Assembly: GCA_030141605.1 (NCBI GenBank)
Contig: JAQGDQ010000022.1
Location: forward strand, 374,001 to 434,000
Direction: 5' to 3'
Source: Tubiluchus corallicola
Taxonomy: Eukaryota > Priapulida > Priapulimorpha > Priapulimorphida > Tubiluchidae
Length of the DNA: 60,000 nucleotides
Shown piece by piece: positions 11,801 through 22,084 of the stretch. Under the pieces are notes generated by a model. It searched no databases. It worked only from the letters and a program-made list of their open reading frames with translations, and was not told where the DNA came from. The translations under genes were made by a program, and so were the position numbers. How positions within the stretch are numbered: the stretch's first letter is position 1; the number at the start of each line of letters is the position of its first letter.

Positions 11801-14124
11801 GACCGAAGTTACGAAACTCAAAATAGTTTAAGTCCATTTACCAATTGTTGACTGAAATTAAGAAACACAAGTACAGGATAACATGCTTTACAAGCTGTGT
11901 GAACATAATGAATATAAACCAGCTGCTATACATACATACCGAAAATTTTTTAAATAAAAAGTTAATACACTTCATCTTCTATAACAGAAACTAAAATACT
12001 CCTTCTATTGCTATATGTAGGGTCTCTAAAATAACGTTTACAAATTCACCTACTTTTTAGAATGGTTTCTAGCTGCAGATTTTGTGCGCAAGATTGTGGG
12101 TCTCTGCTTCGGCATAGGCGGTTTGGGTCCTTTCTTCTGCACCGCCTCCTGTGGATGCAACGTAACTTCCGGCAGTGACCCGCGCCTTTCTCCAGATGGC
12201 TGCTTCTGGTTGGTAGCCAGTTTAGGAGGGGTTCTCGGGGGAGCATCATGACTCACATCCTCAAGGCTCCCGTGCATACTTTTCTGGGCCTGGTAAGTGG
12301 CTGGTTTGATAGGCCCCACATTTTCAAACATTGATAATCTATTTTGAAATGTTGATTGTCGCTGAGCTGGCAACGGTCTCTCTGGAGATGTAGAAAATGT
12401 CACCCAACTCATCTGTTCCATCGCCTCACGTTTGGGTGGAGGCGATTGCCCGTCTGTATCAATACCACTATCAGCATCAAATGATGAGGCAGGCGGAGAC
12501 TGCCTATACGTTGGTTTCTTTGGAATAGCTGGTTTTTGCACATTATGTCGAACAGTAATGGAATTACTCAGATCAAAACTCTGGCCAGAAAAAGTTGGTT
12601 TATTTGGTGGCAGTGGCGGTGGTTGATTGAGCAGTCCTGAATAACCAGCATTCATTTGTTGAATTCCGCAGTACACATTAGGAGCATCGATGCCACTGGC
12701 AATCTGCTTGGTACCGGTTGCTACTTTCTTAGCATCAACACCACTGGCTACTTGGCTAAAATTTATTCCTTTGATGATTTGACTCACTCCGTTGGCTACT
12801 TGTCCAGCATTGTTGACATTCATATTAACACCTCCCTGAGAATTTGGCTGGCATGTTATGCCACCTATCACTTGATCAAAACCCGACCCAACCCGTCTGC
12901 TGTCTATCCCACTAGTCACTCTATTAATGTCAATGCCGGATGCTATTTGCTGACTACCTTTTGAAACTTTGCTTGCATCGATGCCAGCCTGGACTTGTTG
13001 CATGCCGCCATATAGCTGATGCATGCTTGAAGCAGAATTATGAGCTGCTCTGGAACAGTCACCACTTGCAGATGTGCTACTTGGCAAAGGCAAAAGAGGT
13101 GGAGGCAAGGAAGTGTTATCTTTAACACCTAGTAGGTCGTCAGTAAAACTTTCATCGAGCAAATTCTGACTATGTATGCGAGGAGGTACGCGAGGTTTAT
13201 GTGGAGGCATGATGGGCTTTGGAGGGATAGACGACCTAGGTTTTGGAGAGACGGGAGGATGCCTAGTACTACTCATCTGGTTCTCTTGTGGTTGATCCAC
13301 AATTAGCACATCTTCGTATGGAGGTGGAGGCTGAAAAAATAACAAAAAAAATCAGTTCATCCAGTTACATTGCATATTACTGTTTCAAGTCTATTCAAAT
13401 ACATGTCACAGTATAATAAACATGTCTCACATCAAAAAATTGTCTCATTATGATGACTTAAAAATGAATTTCAAAAATCCATAATTCACATTCAGAGCCA
13501 ATAGTATGCATCCTATATTTTGTCATATGTAATTGAAAGTTTTTTAAAGCCTGTCAACCAAACAAAATTAAATGTATTAAAATGTGGGTTTCCCTGTAAT
13601 TTTAACATAATTTCACCATCAACAGATAGTACAACTGATCAGTTGCCTATAGCCTATAATAAGTATTTTGTTTAATTGAGTTATGCATGCATATTTTTTA
13701 TTAAGCATAAAACAAAGTATGTTCAGCATTTTAAGAAGAAGACTATGTGATGGAGCTCACAGGACATAATTACTCTGTAAATTTCAAAGCTGAGGCATGC
13801 CTAAATAAGTAATCACCTTAGTAAACTAAGAGGGGCAACTCAAACCCAGAGAACTTATAGTTTAAAATGAGTATCTGCTGCAAATGTAATTTTCAAGAAT
13901 GTTCTTTATTTCAGCCAATCATAACCAAGAAGACTTCACTTCAGTAAAGAATGAAAGCCCTAGTGATAAGAAATATGCAAATGCCACCACAAATGCATGC
14001 CCAAATCAGCAAATGTAACAGACTTTTAAGATACCTCATCTGAATATGGAGGTGGTCCTGGTGCAAGAGGCAACTTATAAAGCTCACTGATGGATCTTCC
14101 TGCAAAATTTCTGCGATTCGACAT
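5690..14124 (-). CDS. Multi-SH3 scaffold protein, SH3D19/Eve-1-like (10 coding exons, 807 aa)
   Basis: Exons in transcription order: 14124-14035, 13330-12054, 11756-11673, 11201-11096, 9989-9792, 8461-8363, 7845-7678, 6873-6672, 6131-6049, 5806-5690. Every junction is GT-AG and the frame survives all nine, giving 2,424 nt including the TGA. Residues 1-520 are rich in Pro, Ser and Gly and look disordered. They hold two PPxY motifs (possible WW-domain ligands), PxxP clusters near 55-81 and 260-275, and a short-repeat block at about 137-262. Four SH3 domains follow at about 524-580, 600-654, 681-736 and 750-803, each with ALYDF-like, acidic RT-loop, WxxG and FPxxF/Y segments. A Pro-rich N half with tandem C-terminal SH3 domains is the layout of SH3D19 (Eve-1), a scaffold tied to ADAM proteases and endocytosis. 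Human SH3D19 has five SH3 domains; only four are visible here. The domain calls are direct; the orthology is inferred. Confidence 0.85.
6049..6131 (-). CDS. SH3 gene, coding exon 9: first part of SH3 domain 4
   Basis: 83 nt between CACCCCAG and gtaagt. The two leading bases complete the Arg codon split with exon 8. It encodes a basic linker (TQTKKKT) and then VRAIYDFHSGVEGDLSFK. It is too short to stand out as an open frame and was found by matching the phase and the ALYDF-like motif. Confidence 0.85.
6372..6409. repeat. Perfect inverted repeat (15-bp arms, 8-nt loop)
   Basis: Arms 6372-6386 (agacttaatagtgct) and 6395-6409 are exact reverse complements around taaaattt. It lies in the intron between SH3 exons 8 and 9, directly before a 5S-like fragment at about 6410-6445. 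Confidence 0.9.
6410..6445 (+). repeat. Weak 5S-rRNA-like fragment
   Basis: Contains GTGTGTGGGTGACCACA, resembling the 5S box-C segment around TGGATGGGTGACCGCC and similar pieces elsewhere in the window. Short and uncertain. Confidence 0.3.
6672..6873 (-). CDS. SH3 gene, coding exon 8: SH3 domain 3 (intact in one exon)
   Basis: 202 nt, 67 codons plus one base, with a consensus gtaagt donor. It contains a complete SH3 domain: FAVALFDFDAASPSEISL, VNDDWLHGRV and EGAFPVNFVQIL. Reading on past the donor gives a short unrelated tail and a stop, so splicing after CCTC is preferred. Confidence 0.87.
7481..7597. repeat. Near-perfect inverted repeat (56-bp arms, 5-nt spacer) in an SH3-gene intron
   Basis: Left arm 7481-7536 and right arm 7542-7597, spacer ACGTC. 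The arms match at 55 of 56 positions; the exception is C7519 against A7559. In RNA from the gene (minus) strand this pair is G-U, so the sense intron could form an uninterrupted 56-bp stem. The sequence is not low-complexity. Confidence 0.95.
7678..7845 (-). CDS. SH3 gene, coding exon 7: second part of SH3 domain 2
   Basis: Fifty-six codons from TTTTCAG to gtaatg. It completes SH3 domain 2 (AGSAIEVTARINDDWLVGKV, then GRFPANFINHI) and adds a short linker, MEHDSVDTMSATAAKE. The intron that follows (6874-7677) carries the large hairpin at 7481-7597. Confidence 0.87.
8363..8461 (-). CDS. SH3 gene, coding exon 6: first part of SH3 domain 2
   Basis: Thirty-three codons ending KALYDFQGEPGELSFK at a gtattg donor, phase 0. 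The acceptor is a tandem CAGCAG. The model uses the upstream one; using the second would drop a single Gln. The rest of the domain is in the next exon. Confidence 0.85.
8462..9791 (-). other. Intron between SH3 exons 5 and 6
   Basis: 1.33 kb of AT-rich sequence. No open frame, repeat or RNA motif was recognised. Confidence 0.6.
9792..9989 (-). CDS. SH3 gene, coding exon 5: SH3 domain 1 (intact in one exon)
   Basis: Exactly 66 codons, phase 0 at both ends. It carries a whole SH3 domain: IALYDFKAEHSDELEF (ALYDF and acidic RT loop), VNEDWFYG (conserved Trp) and GIFPKSHVKVV. The usual aromatic after FPxx is His here, which may alter ligand packing. Confidence 0.88.
9990..11095 (-). other. Intron between SH3 exons 4 and 5
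   Basis: 1.1 kb. It shows a slightly higher density of non-repetitive sequence but no coding signature or repeat I can name. Confidence 0.55.
11096..11201 (-). CDS. SH3 gene, coding exon 4
   Basis: A 106-nt exon from an AATTCCAG acceptor to a gtgtgc donor. It encodes a Ser/Pro-rich linker containing LPSPRLASG and ending KKTTTQK, and it enters the first SH3 exon in phase 0. The donor is weaker than the others in this gene. Confidence 0.75.
11673..11756 (-). CDS. SH3 gene, coding exon 3
   Basis: An 84-nt exon between TTTCCAG (acceptor) and gtaagt (donor), phase 2 at both sides. It encodes KPPPRPPNTYLKRK and a Ser/Thr-rich tail, so it continues the disordered proline-rich half. The frame joins exactly to both neighbours. 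Confidence 0.8.
12054..13330 (-). CDS. SH3 gene, coding exon 2: large proline-rich and repeat-bearing exon
   Basis: A 1,277-nt exon (425 codons plus two bases, protein residues 31-455). The acceptor is a pyrimidine-rich tract ending in TTTTTTCAG at 13331, and the donor gtaggt begins at 12053. A stop codon (TAG) appears only if the donor is ignored, which supports splicing there. Contents in order: PPPPYEDV; PxxP-rich stretch with SPKPR, PPKP and HKPRVPPR; LLDESFTDDLLG, which could bind clathrin-type partners; Gly/Ile-Asp repeats (12635-13012); NQPPPLPPNKP; QKPAIPKKP; a Ser/Thr-rich segment; and a basic tail with PKPPMPKQRP. No folded domain is recognised. Many of the proline motifs could be SH3 ligands, possibly for its own SH3 domains (inference). 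Confidence 0.85.
12635..13012 (-). repeat. Protein-level Gly/Ile-Asp short repeats within exon 2
   Basis: Residues about 137-262 read as alternating 7- and 9-residue half units, roughly xQQIASG followed by IDxxxVxxG. Examples are SQQIASGIDINRVTSG, VSQIIKGINFSQVASG and TKQIASGIDAPNVYCG. Five full or near-full 16-residue units and two extra 9-residue halves are visible, with a less regular Asn/Gly linker in the middle. The bases have diverged more than the protein pattern. I do not recognise this as a named domain. Confidence 0.75.
13331..14034 (-). other. Intron between SH3 exons 1 and 2
   Basis: 0.7 kb of AT-rich sequence with a long pyrimidine tract before exon 2. Nothing else seen. Confidence 0.55.
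14035..14124 (-). CDS. SH3 gene, coding exon 1 with start codon
   Basis: Thirty codons beginning at the ATG at 14124-14122 and ending in a GT donor at 14034 (gtatct). The last residues are GPPPYSDE, and the next exon begins PPPPYEDV, so two PPxY motifs flank the intron. A CCAG acceptor lies about 25 nt upstream of the ATG, so the 5' UTR probably continues in an earlier exon. An out-of-frame ATG sits 22 nt upstream of the chosen start and opens a 20-codon frame overlapping it. Confidence 0.75.
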
Positions 14125-16200
14125 AACTTGTAGCAGAAGAAATCATTCCTGGAATGATCACTTAAAATTAGACACTGTCAACATTTGCGACTAAGCGACT
14201 AATAACAAGATACATTTTAAAAGCAAGCTAAAACTTAGTACAGTAATCCCAGTAAAAGATAAGTGGTTAACTCTTTTTTATACAGTTCATCTGTATAAAG
14301 CTAGAATTGAGCACTCGATTCTAATGCTGAACTGGCAACTGTTATCTAGCAAAAACCTAGCTCATATCAAAGATAATCATCTAAGACAGAGGCACAAGAT
14401 CAGCAAAGGTGACTTAGCCACGTTTTAAGGCACATGCAGACAGTGAGTTAAAAAGTTGCGACAGTATGACTGATTAGGTGCCCAGAATTAGTGATTCATT
14501 CATTTACAAGCCATGCTCGCAGTTGCTCACCATTGCAGTTAAGCAAACATCGTTGCCAGTAACTACTCAGGTACTCTGCTCACCCCAAAATTCACATCAC
14601 ATTCTTATGTGAAAAGTCACTGTAAATTAATTTGCTGACTGCAAAATTAATCCAGAATGTGCACATATGCACAGAGCAAGAAATATGCTGTGTTACAAAA
14701 GTACATTCAAAATGCAGATTGACCTTTTCAAAAACCTTTACAAGGCTCTCGTGCAGCAGTTTGTAAAAGTTTTTGACAATTCTTCACTTTTCCAAGCAGT
14801 TAAACTTAGAATAATGCAGTCTGCAGGTAAACCAAGTTTTTTTAGCTCTCTTACTTAGACAAAATGCATACAATTTTAAGAGTAATCTTCACCCCACCGA
14901 ATTTTCAAGAATTCTTTACTATTACTGAAAAAAAATCTACCATGCAATAACTTTAAGGAATGCGGATTGACAAAAATGCTTATTTCATTTGTTAAACAAA
15001 ACCCTCTTCTGTCACGAAAAGCTAACAGTGGACCAATTTCACAGTTATAAAACCCTCAAAATACTCATTCTTAGTATCCTAAAAACATCAGAAGTCTTTA
15101 GCTTCATAACAAGACTTCGTAGGTGAACTCTACAATACGGAAACTTAAAGCGCTCCCCCAAAATCCTACAGCTGACAGCTTGTCGTCTCCCTAGTATTTT
15201 TAGGCTTGCTGAAATGAAATCTCTGATAACCGCCACACCAATTAAAAACTTGAAGTTACCATAAAAACACAACCTGACGCGCCACTACCTGTTCAAATTA
15301 TTACAAAAAGCGCGATAAAGATAAATTTCGATTTAATTTCACTGCAAGTTAAACCATTGTGTGGCAGGAAACTTCAGTAATAAATATAACAGCAGCACAC
15401 TAACAGGATGCTCGCACACAGCCAATCGAGCCGTGACATCCGGCAAGTTTGGGAAACTATAATCAACATAAATTACGAGGTCAAACAATTTACTACTACA
15501 TCACGCTACATCTCTATTACAGAAAAGTGATCCTTATTATGTATTACTACCACGTGTTTTTGACGAATTAATCGGATTTAATCCTACTAGTACTACAAAC
15601 GTAATCTAATCCCTACGAGGTAATCCGACAAATTAATACCACCTGTTTATTGCCGAGTGTTAGTACACGTTATTAAAAACTCGATTTATCGACAAATTCG
15701 AGTAAAAAATTGCAAGCTTCAGCCGTCATGACTCATGTAACGTAGAGAAGTTGACAATATCTAATCAAGTCAAAATGTTGCTGACGAATGCCTGTTTTTC
15801 GTATATAAAAATCACCAATACTGCATGTATACACAGACGTGTGCAGACGAAAATAATCTTGAATATTAACAACAACAACAATAATAACAACATAGTACAA
15901 CACCTAGTCGTGACACACGTTTGAACTTTCTCTCATATCACACTTCTTTCGTTTAATATGAACTCACCAGGCATTTTCCCATTGAAATGACTAAGCTACA
16001 CTAAAACCGATTGTGAAACGTTCAAAGGCACGACTATACTCACAAAACGAAGGTTAACCACTGAGAACAACAGTAATGGCTGTTCAGCTGCGAAACTATC
16101 AAACTGAACTCTGTTCTCTGAACCGTACAGATGAAAGCTCGTGAATCAGTCGAACCACTCACAGGCACTGACTAACTCCGATTACCTTATCAGTATTTGT
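14125..16200 (-). promoter_or_regulatory. 5' region of the SH3 gene (UTR intron and possible promoter)
   Basis: A CCAG acceptor about 25 nt upstream of the start codon suggests at least one non-coding 5' exon. One possible donor is CCTG-gtgag at about 15968, with the first exon extending toward 16.1 kb. That sequence contains ATGGGAAAATGCCTG, which after splicing would be a six-codon upstream ORF rather than an N-terminal extension. No TATA box or CpG island is clear. All of this is inference. Confidence 0.25.
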
Positions 16201-17329
16201 TTATTGGCACCAGCTTGCTTTAGTGCTTATGCAACAAGGTCACATGCCGTGCGTCATTTTAATTAACCGTAATTAGTCATTAATTTCACAAATCAGTTTA
16301 ATGATATGTCAGGCGTGGAACTCAGGAAGTAACTACAGTTTGATAACATCAAATGACTAGCCAAGCTAAATATGAAACAGTATTCGTACTGGTGTTTACA
16401 GAGCGTGAAAATCTTTTAAAAATATCGTATGAAAGCAACTATCTCTCATTTCATCATACTATTAACTCAGCATAAATGTTATATCGCGGAAAATACAATC
16501 TACTGAAAACAGCAAAGAACAAAAAAGTGCACGGAAAGGAAGAGAACTAACAAGAACAACAAAACAAACTGGAACGGCACAGAATGGAATGGAATAAAAT
16601 GGAACAAACCACAGTAAAAGCTATTAAGAAGAAACAGTTCACTCCAAATTAGACTGAATTATGAGCAACACAGTAAAACTCCTCATATTTCAGTCACAGC
16701 AACAAAGAAATTCAATTTGGATTTGGTTATAAATTCAAAACTGTATTCAATTACACAGTTTTTTAAAGATGTCTAAATTTTTCAAAACTTTTGCAAGACA
16801 TGGTTTCATGTGAGAAGGCATCCCAGAGATTGGGCCACTAAAAATAAAAGATCGGCTTTGAATAGTGAATTTATACACCGGCTGGTGCGATAAATGTTCT
16901 TCGTTAGGTCTTATGTGACAGCCACTGGCACCATTTTTGTCACTCTATTGTGCATTATATAAAAGTAAAAATAGTTTTGCCAGGAATGCGAAATAAGTGT
17001 TGTCATTTACTTTATCCCAGCACGGCAGAGTTCATCACCTGTAGATAAAAATAATAAAAGGAAGATTATAAAACCTTTTCCATTCTAATTTTTAAGGCAA
17101 AGGATTTTTATCCACAATTTTTCTAACAAGGGTCCAAGTAGTTTGATTAAAACCAATGCTATTTTAATGCCTATCATTCGTGCTTAGAAATAATGATAAC
17201 GAACAGAAGGACAAACAAACGTTAATGATTTTTTATAAAAACGTGCAAAAATTATTTAATAGTAATTTCAAAATAATATTTCTATAAATCACTTACATGC
17301 ATACATATAACGAAAAATACAGTTAACCC
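16201..17329. other. Intergenic stretch upstream of the SH3 gene
   Basis: AT-rich with a short GGAAT-type run near 16565-16605 (GGAATGGAATAAAATGGAAC). No gene or clear repeat family seen. Confidence 0.5.
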
Positions 17330-18110
17330 CAACCCAGGTGTAATAGAAAAAGAGGAGAGGATAATTACCAAAGAAGAATTCGCTGCAGCTGCACTAATGG
17401 GCTATTATCAGGTCATGGTACCGTGGTTCCAGTTATCCAGGAACACACCTCCAAAACCAAGAAACCATACCGGAACAGTTTGCTGAGGCTCACGCATTAC
17501 AGACTCCACCAAACCAGAGGATTAGCCAGAAACAAAGATTCAGTATCTCCAAAACGTCTCTACTCCTGTACTCTAGGAGTCAGCAAATGGCAGAGGAAGC
17601 GAGAAAACTTCCTCGTTCTCAGACTCCGGTGGCAACCTCCTTAGGCATTTCCAAACTCCACTGGAAACTGGCAAATCTGGACGTCTGCACTTCTGCAACT
17701 CCACTAGCAACTGTCATGATCTACCTGGACAGATGACGTACACAACGAAGTTTCCTAGCTACTAGTAAAACTGCCAAAAAACCGTCTGGTCTCCTCTCTG
17801 ATAAATTTGATTACGATGAGAAGACAAAAACCACTTTGTTTGAGGCGACATCTCAAACTTGTTGCAACAAAATGTGCAGCTTCAAACGCAGCTCAAACCC
17901 GCAATGGCCGCAACAAGGAAAAATCACGGTTCAATGCTTTTCCAGGAGCACGAAAATTATCCTGTAACCATTCAAGACGTGTGGCAGGAAGATTGCCAAC
18001 AAGCTGGGAAAAGGGGAGAAGTATTAAAGGATGGGCAGGAATGAAACCCAAACATAAAACAGAAGTGAATATTTCATTTGGAGTACGAAAATGAACTTCA
18101 GCATAATTTT
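17330..18110 (+). pseudogene. Degenerate coding-like island, identity unknown
   Basis: A ~780-bp block with clearly higher GC than both flanks and protein-like frames that continue only by shifting frame. In order: EERIITKEEFAAAALMGYYQ and VMVPWFQL; then, after a stop and a frame change, EQFAEAHALQTPP through LGISKLHWKLANLDV; then KKPSGLLSDKFDYDEKTKTT; then NLLQQNVQLQTQLKP through YPVTIQDVWQEDCQQAGKRG. The Gln-rich part may form a coiled coil. There are at least three disruptions, so it is not an active gene. It could be a decayed processed pseudogene or a retroelement gag-like gene; I do not recognise the family. Confidence 0.4.
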
Positions 18111-19168
18111 AATATGGATAATGACGTCTGTGATGTCACATCTTAGCCTACAGAATGACCTAATGACCTAAAGAAAGAAGCACAGATGCAATGTGGAGTA
18201 TCCATTACGTAATGCTTGGAATATGAGAGTTAAAATTTTAAAAATAATAGGGTATTTAACAGGTAACCAGTGCAGATAACTCAAGACATGCACAATGTGA
18301 TCAAACCAATTGACCTTCATTATAAAATATGCAGGATTATGCATATGCATGTGCAGCTTAGCAACATTATAATTTTGTCGTTAAATGTTAAAACCACAAA
18401 ACAAATTATTTGCATAATCAAATTGAAGCTGTACCAGACTATGCACCAAATGACTGCAGATTATCTATTTAAGGGTTTCTAATCTGTCTTAAGATATATA
18501 CAGAGAACAAATTGCTTTCTCTGCACATTTCGTTTACATGTTTGCTAAAATTAAAATTTCTATCAAACCAAACACCAAGATCTTCACTTTTGACATAGCC
18601 GAAATTTTAACTTGTCAAGTTGAGGTTGTGTGCCTATGAAAATGGTCTTGCTGTCATGTGTACATTCGAAAAGTTATAAACAAACACATTGATAAATCAA
18701 CAAATGGAAGAAACATCACAATGAAATGGAATTATTGAAATCAATGTGTCTTTTTTGCAGTTACGCATGACATAAAATAACTCGACCATGTAAAATTGGT
18801 CAAGCCAGTGTGGCACATAACTCCTTTTATATTGTGCACATTATTATCTTGCAATTTAGGCAAGCATGCTGTTTTGCCTCTTGGGCACATATTTCTTTTG
18901 CTCCATAATCTGAAAGGTCTATTAATCTTAAGGAAGCCTTATTTAGTCAGTTAGTTCTGCTGCTTTGAATCTTTTTTCAAACAAGTCTCCCAAACTTCGT
19001 TATTTTGGAAATTGTACACGTCTTCCAAGTACAACGTAAGTTTATACATAATACATGTTTACATTTTTCATCCATTATTTTATCTGTCAAATTTACATCC
19101 GGCTTTCATTGCAAACATACAGAGGAACCTTTATTGCTTTAAATTTAAAATACAGAGCAGCTTTTGGG
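18111..19168. other. Intergenic stretch
   Basis: AT-rich, with no frame or repeat recognised. Confidence 0.5.
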
Positions 19169-19494
19169 ACTTGTAGTGATTGTAACTTTTTAGGCTAAAA
19201 TGCATTAATGAACTTTAGTTTTCATGTACAGGTTGTTCCAAAAGAAACACTGCAATAGAAATATTCCATTACCACTGACTTCTACATTATGACATCATAA
19301 TGATGTAAAAAAACAATTACATATTTCCATAATTCCAATTTTCTTATGCTGTGAAACTTGGTTTATACATATATTCCGATATGTAACTTCATATTCAGCA
19401 TATTTCTACTGCACTTTCAGCTGGAACACCCTGTACGACAAAACTGAAGCATTTGCATTTTTAGCCTAAAAAGTTATGGTCGCTACTGTAAGTG
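19169..19494. mobile_element. Non-autonomous inverted-repeat element (MITE-like)
   Basis: The ends, 19169-19253 and 19411-19494, are inverted repeats of about 85 nt sharing AACTTTTTAGGCTAAAA and TACAGG-TGTTCCA, with substitutions and small indels. The inner part (19229-19433) starts CAGG and ends CCTG next to TA on each side, as in Tc1/mariner-type insertions. So this is either one long-TIR element or a small MITE inserted into a palindrome. There is no coding capacity. Confidence 0.55.
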
Positions 19495-19514
19495 CTACTA
19501 ACCTAGCTTTCCAT

Positions 19515-20184
19515 TAAAGCACAAGATTACCCCACCACTTACATAAAGCTTAAAAATGTGTCTTGAAATTTTATACCACTTACATCTGCCTTTTTGCATA
19601 CAGGGCTTGTGTGGGCAGTAACACTGCATAAAACTTGTAAATTTAAACTCCCACGATGACTGTTAGATGCAGCTAGATGATAAGTCATTTGAAACAACTT
19701 CAAATAACACTGAGGAAAGTTTGAAAAAATAATCAGAGCATTCGTAGCGCACATGTCACTAACATTTAAAATTACTGTATGTTGTCAATAAGATTAAAAA
19801 TGCGTTTTTTGGTTAGTGAGTGGTGCACACTGGAGACGAGTCAGTGACATTTTACCAAATGGTGAAAACAGTTTAAATAATTAATAATTTTCTTTTCTAG
19901 TTACATGAGTCTTTCAAGCTGGCAAGTGAAATGTTAAGTAATATAACTTTGCCTGGAAATTTTTTTGGGACATAGTCAAACATTCCTTTTCTTCCCTTGA
20001 TTTACGTTGCGCGTATATGGTGTTAAGTAATGGCATGGTCGGAACAGTATTATGGGAGGTTTAAAATAAAAACAAACAAAAAATTCTTTCAACACAAGTA
20101 CGATATACATATAAAATTGCTATAAAGTAATTTTTAAGGTGATTTTTCTCAAACCTACTTCAGGTACCCCCTTTTTGTCCTTTG
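19515..20184 (+). repeat. Dispersed ~650-bp repeat, copy 1
   Basis: Same orientation and order as 32405-33010, with longer inserts. It lies just downstream of the inverted-repeat element at 19169-19494. The boundaries are approximate, set where similarity between the two copies fades. Confidence 0.8.
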
Positions 20185-22084
20185 ACATCTTGCGAGACTA
20201 GCAGTTATCAAATTCAATTGTCATTTCTCAGCCTGGCTTATTCTGACCTGACATGCAAAAACTAGAACCTAATAAATCTGAATATTTGTTAATGATACAC
20301 ACAGCATTTCAAATTGTTATCTACATTATTTACAATGTGTATTTGTTAATGGGTCATTGCTTTGTCACTCTGACATAGTGGCCTTACCATTGGAATGATT
20401 CACATCAACTATGATAGACTAAGAAGTTTTTAGCAAATACTGAGCAAACTGATGACAATTTCTGAGGTAGAAGTTCTTGTACAAGTCGTTGAGGTATTCG
20501 TTGCATGTCCAGTAACAGAACTGGAGAGACCTGGCTACTATTCTTGTTGATGGGTTAGTTGAAATCCTGGAATCAATAACGTTACAAGGAACGCCATTTT
20601 CAATGTAAACTAACATACACGATAGAATATTGAAGCTAGCACCTGCAGAAATAGAATTTGACATTCTGTCTCTACAAAGTCTAACTGTAAATAAGCTACT
20701 CTGACTACTGGTACGAGCTTTATAAATTCAGAATTATAAAGACACGTTGGTGTGACTCCTTTAGATCATCAGCAAAAACTGACACGTCTAGGTTGCTTTG
20801 GGTTAGTATCAAGTTGCTGTGTTCATTTTAACTGCTGTATCGAGTTCAGCATTGGAAGCTCTATGCTTGCATTCATCGTATTGGATTTTTTTCTTGCTGA
20901 GCTGAAGGACTGTCTAGTCATGCTTAATATAGAGGTTTTTAAATTTAGTAATTTTCAAAGCTTTCTTTGCTGAGCTCTTACTTTTGTAGATTTCAGTGTT
21001 CGTGAATATTTCAACTGCAGTAGTATTTTGGGGCCATTCACTTTTTTTCTTATGTGATGTACCTTAGTGCATGGTTCACATAGTACCGTGCACTTTATAA
21101 CACCTAAAATTTCTTGTCTATTATCTATTTCATTTTTCTGCTAAGATAAACCAAACAATAAACAGTTCTCTCTTCTGGATGGATAAGAATTTCATCGGGC
21201 TCCTTTTTTATGATTTCCATTAAGATCTCACGATTAGCCACATCTTCAAGCAACTTATTTGAAGCTAATATTCACTCACTTTCAAAGGCATTTAATACTA
21301 ATCCTTAATACTTGTCAATACTGGCAAACGGCGCGCATGCGGCAAGAGAGAGGAGGCAGTATGTTCGCATAAAGCAAATTGGCACGAGGCCCCCCTGGAG
21401 GGTGAGGCCCCGGGGAAGTATCCCCACTTTCCCCCCTTGAAATAGGCCCTGCAGATAGTCACCATCAAAGTCCTTATTTCATGGGATAAGTTATAATATA
21501 AGGTATAGGATAAGGCATAGTATTTAATATAGTATTAACAACATAATTATATAATCATCAATCTACCTAAGAAAGCTACCTGATGAAGTGTAGCAGTCAC
21601 TATAAACAACAATGTACAAGTTTATCAGGGCTATTGTTGTATATATACCGGTAATAAATTAAAGGATTTATTTCCCCATATTTTCCTTTCATATGCAAGT
21701 GATATTAATCACAGTTTAATTTAAATTAAGATTTAATTTAATTTAATTTAAATCAAGTATTAATTTAAATTAATATTATTAATTATCACTCATAATAAAT
21801 TTATGTTAAAAAGCTGTTACAAACACGTGTTTATAATAAGCTGAAAAAAATTGAAAAATAACTCGCCCCAGAAAATTATTTCATAATTACAAAATTTTTG
21901 AATAAAACCAATCCAAAACATTACCTTTGCTCAGGTCAGTTTAGTGCAGTTTTTGGTAGCTGATTTTCTAACACATAATTCACTCAAGTCTCCAATGCAT
22001 TACTCGTAATACGATTTTTACAAGTAACAAAACAGAACTGGTCACAAAAACGAAATATTTAATTTCAAATATACGCTTGCTTCT
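20185..22084. other. Intergenic stretch
   Basis: It contains an unassigned minus-strand frame (20419-20664), a GC-rich transposon-like scrap near 21330-21440, and a low-complexity AATTTAAATT region near 21716-21780. Nothing else recognised. Confidence 0.45.
20419..20664 (-). other. Unassigned open frame, possibly exonic
   Basis: 81 codons ending at TAG, preceded by a good acceptor (TTCTATTTCTGCAG at about 20646). The translation looks protein-like: MLVYIENGVPCNVIDSR, STRIVARSLQFCYWTCNEYL, FYLRNCHQFAQYLLKTS. No family is recognised and no upstream exon was found. It could be the last exon of an unseen gene, a decayed element or chance. Confidence 0.25.

Noticed and set aside
12432-13125. Several plus-strand frames opposite SH3 exon 2
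   Set aside because: Shadows of the long minus-strand exon.
20760-20790. Minus-strand VSVFADDL, resembling the reverse transcriptase FADD motif
   Set aside because: The surrounding frame has stops and none of the other reverse transcriptase motifs; a four-residue match is not enough.
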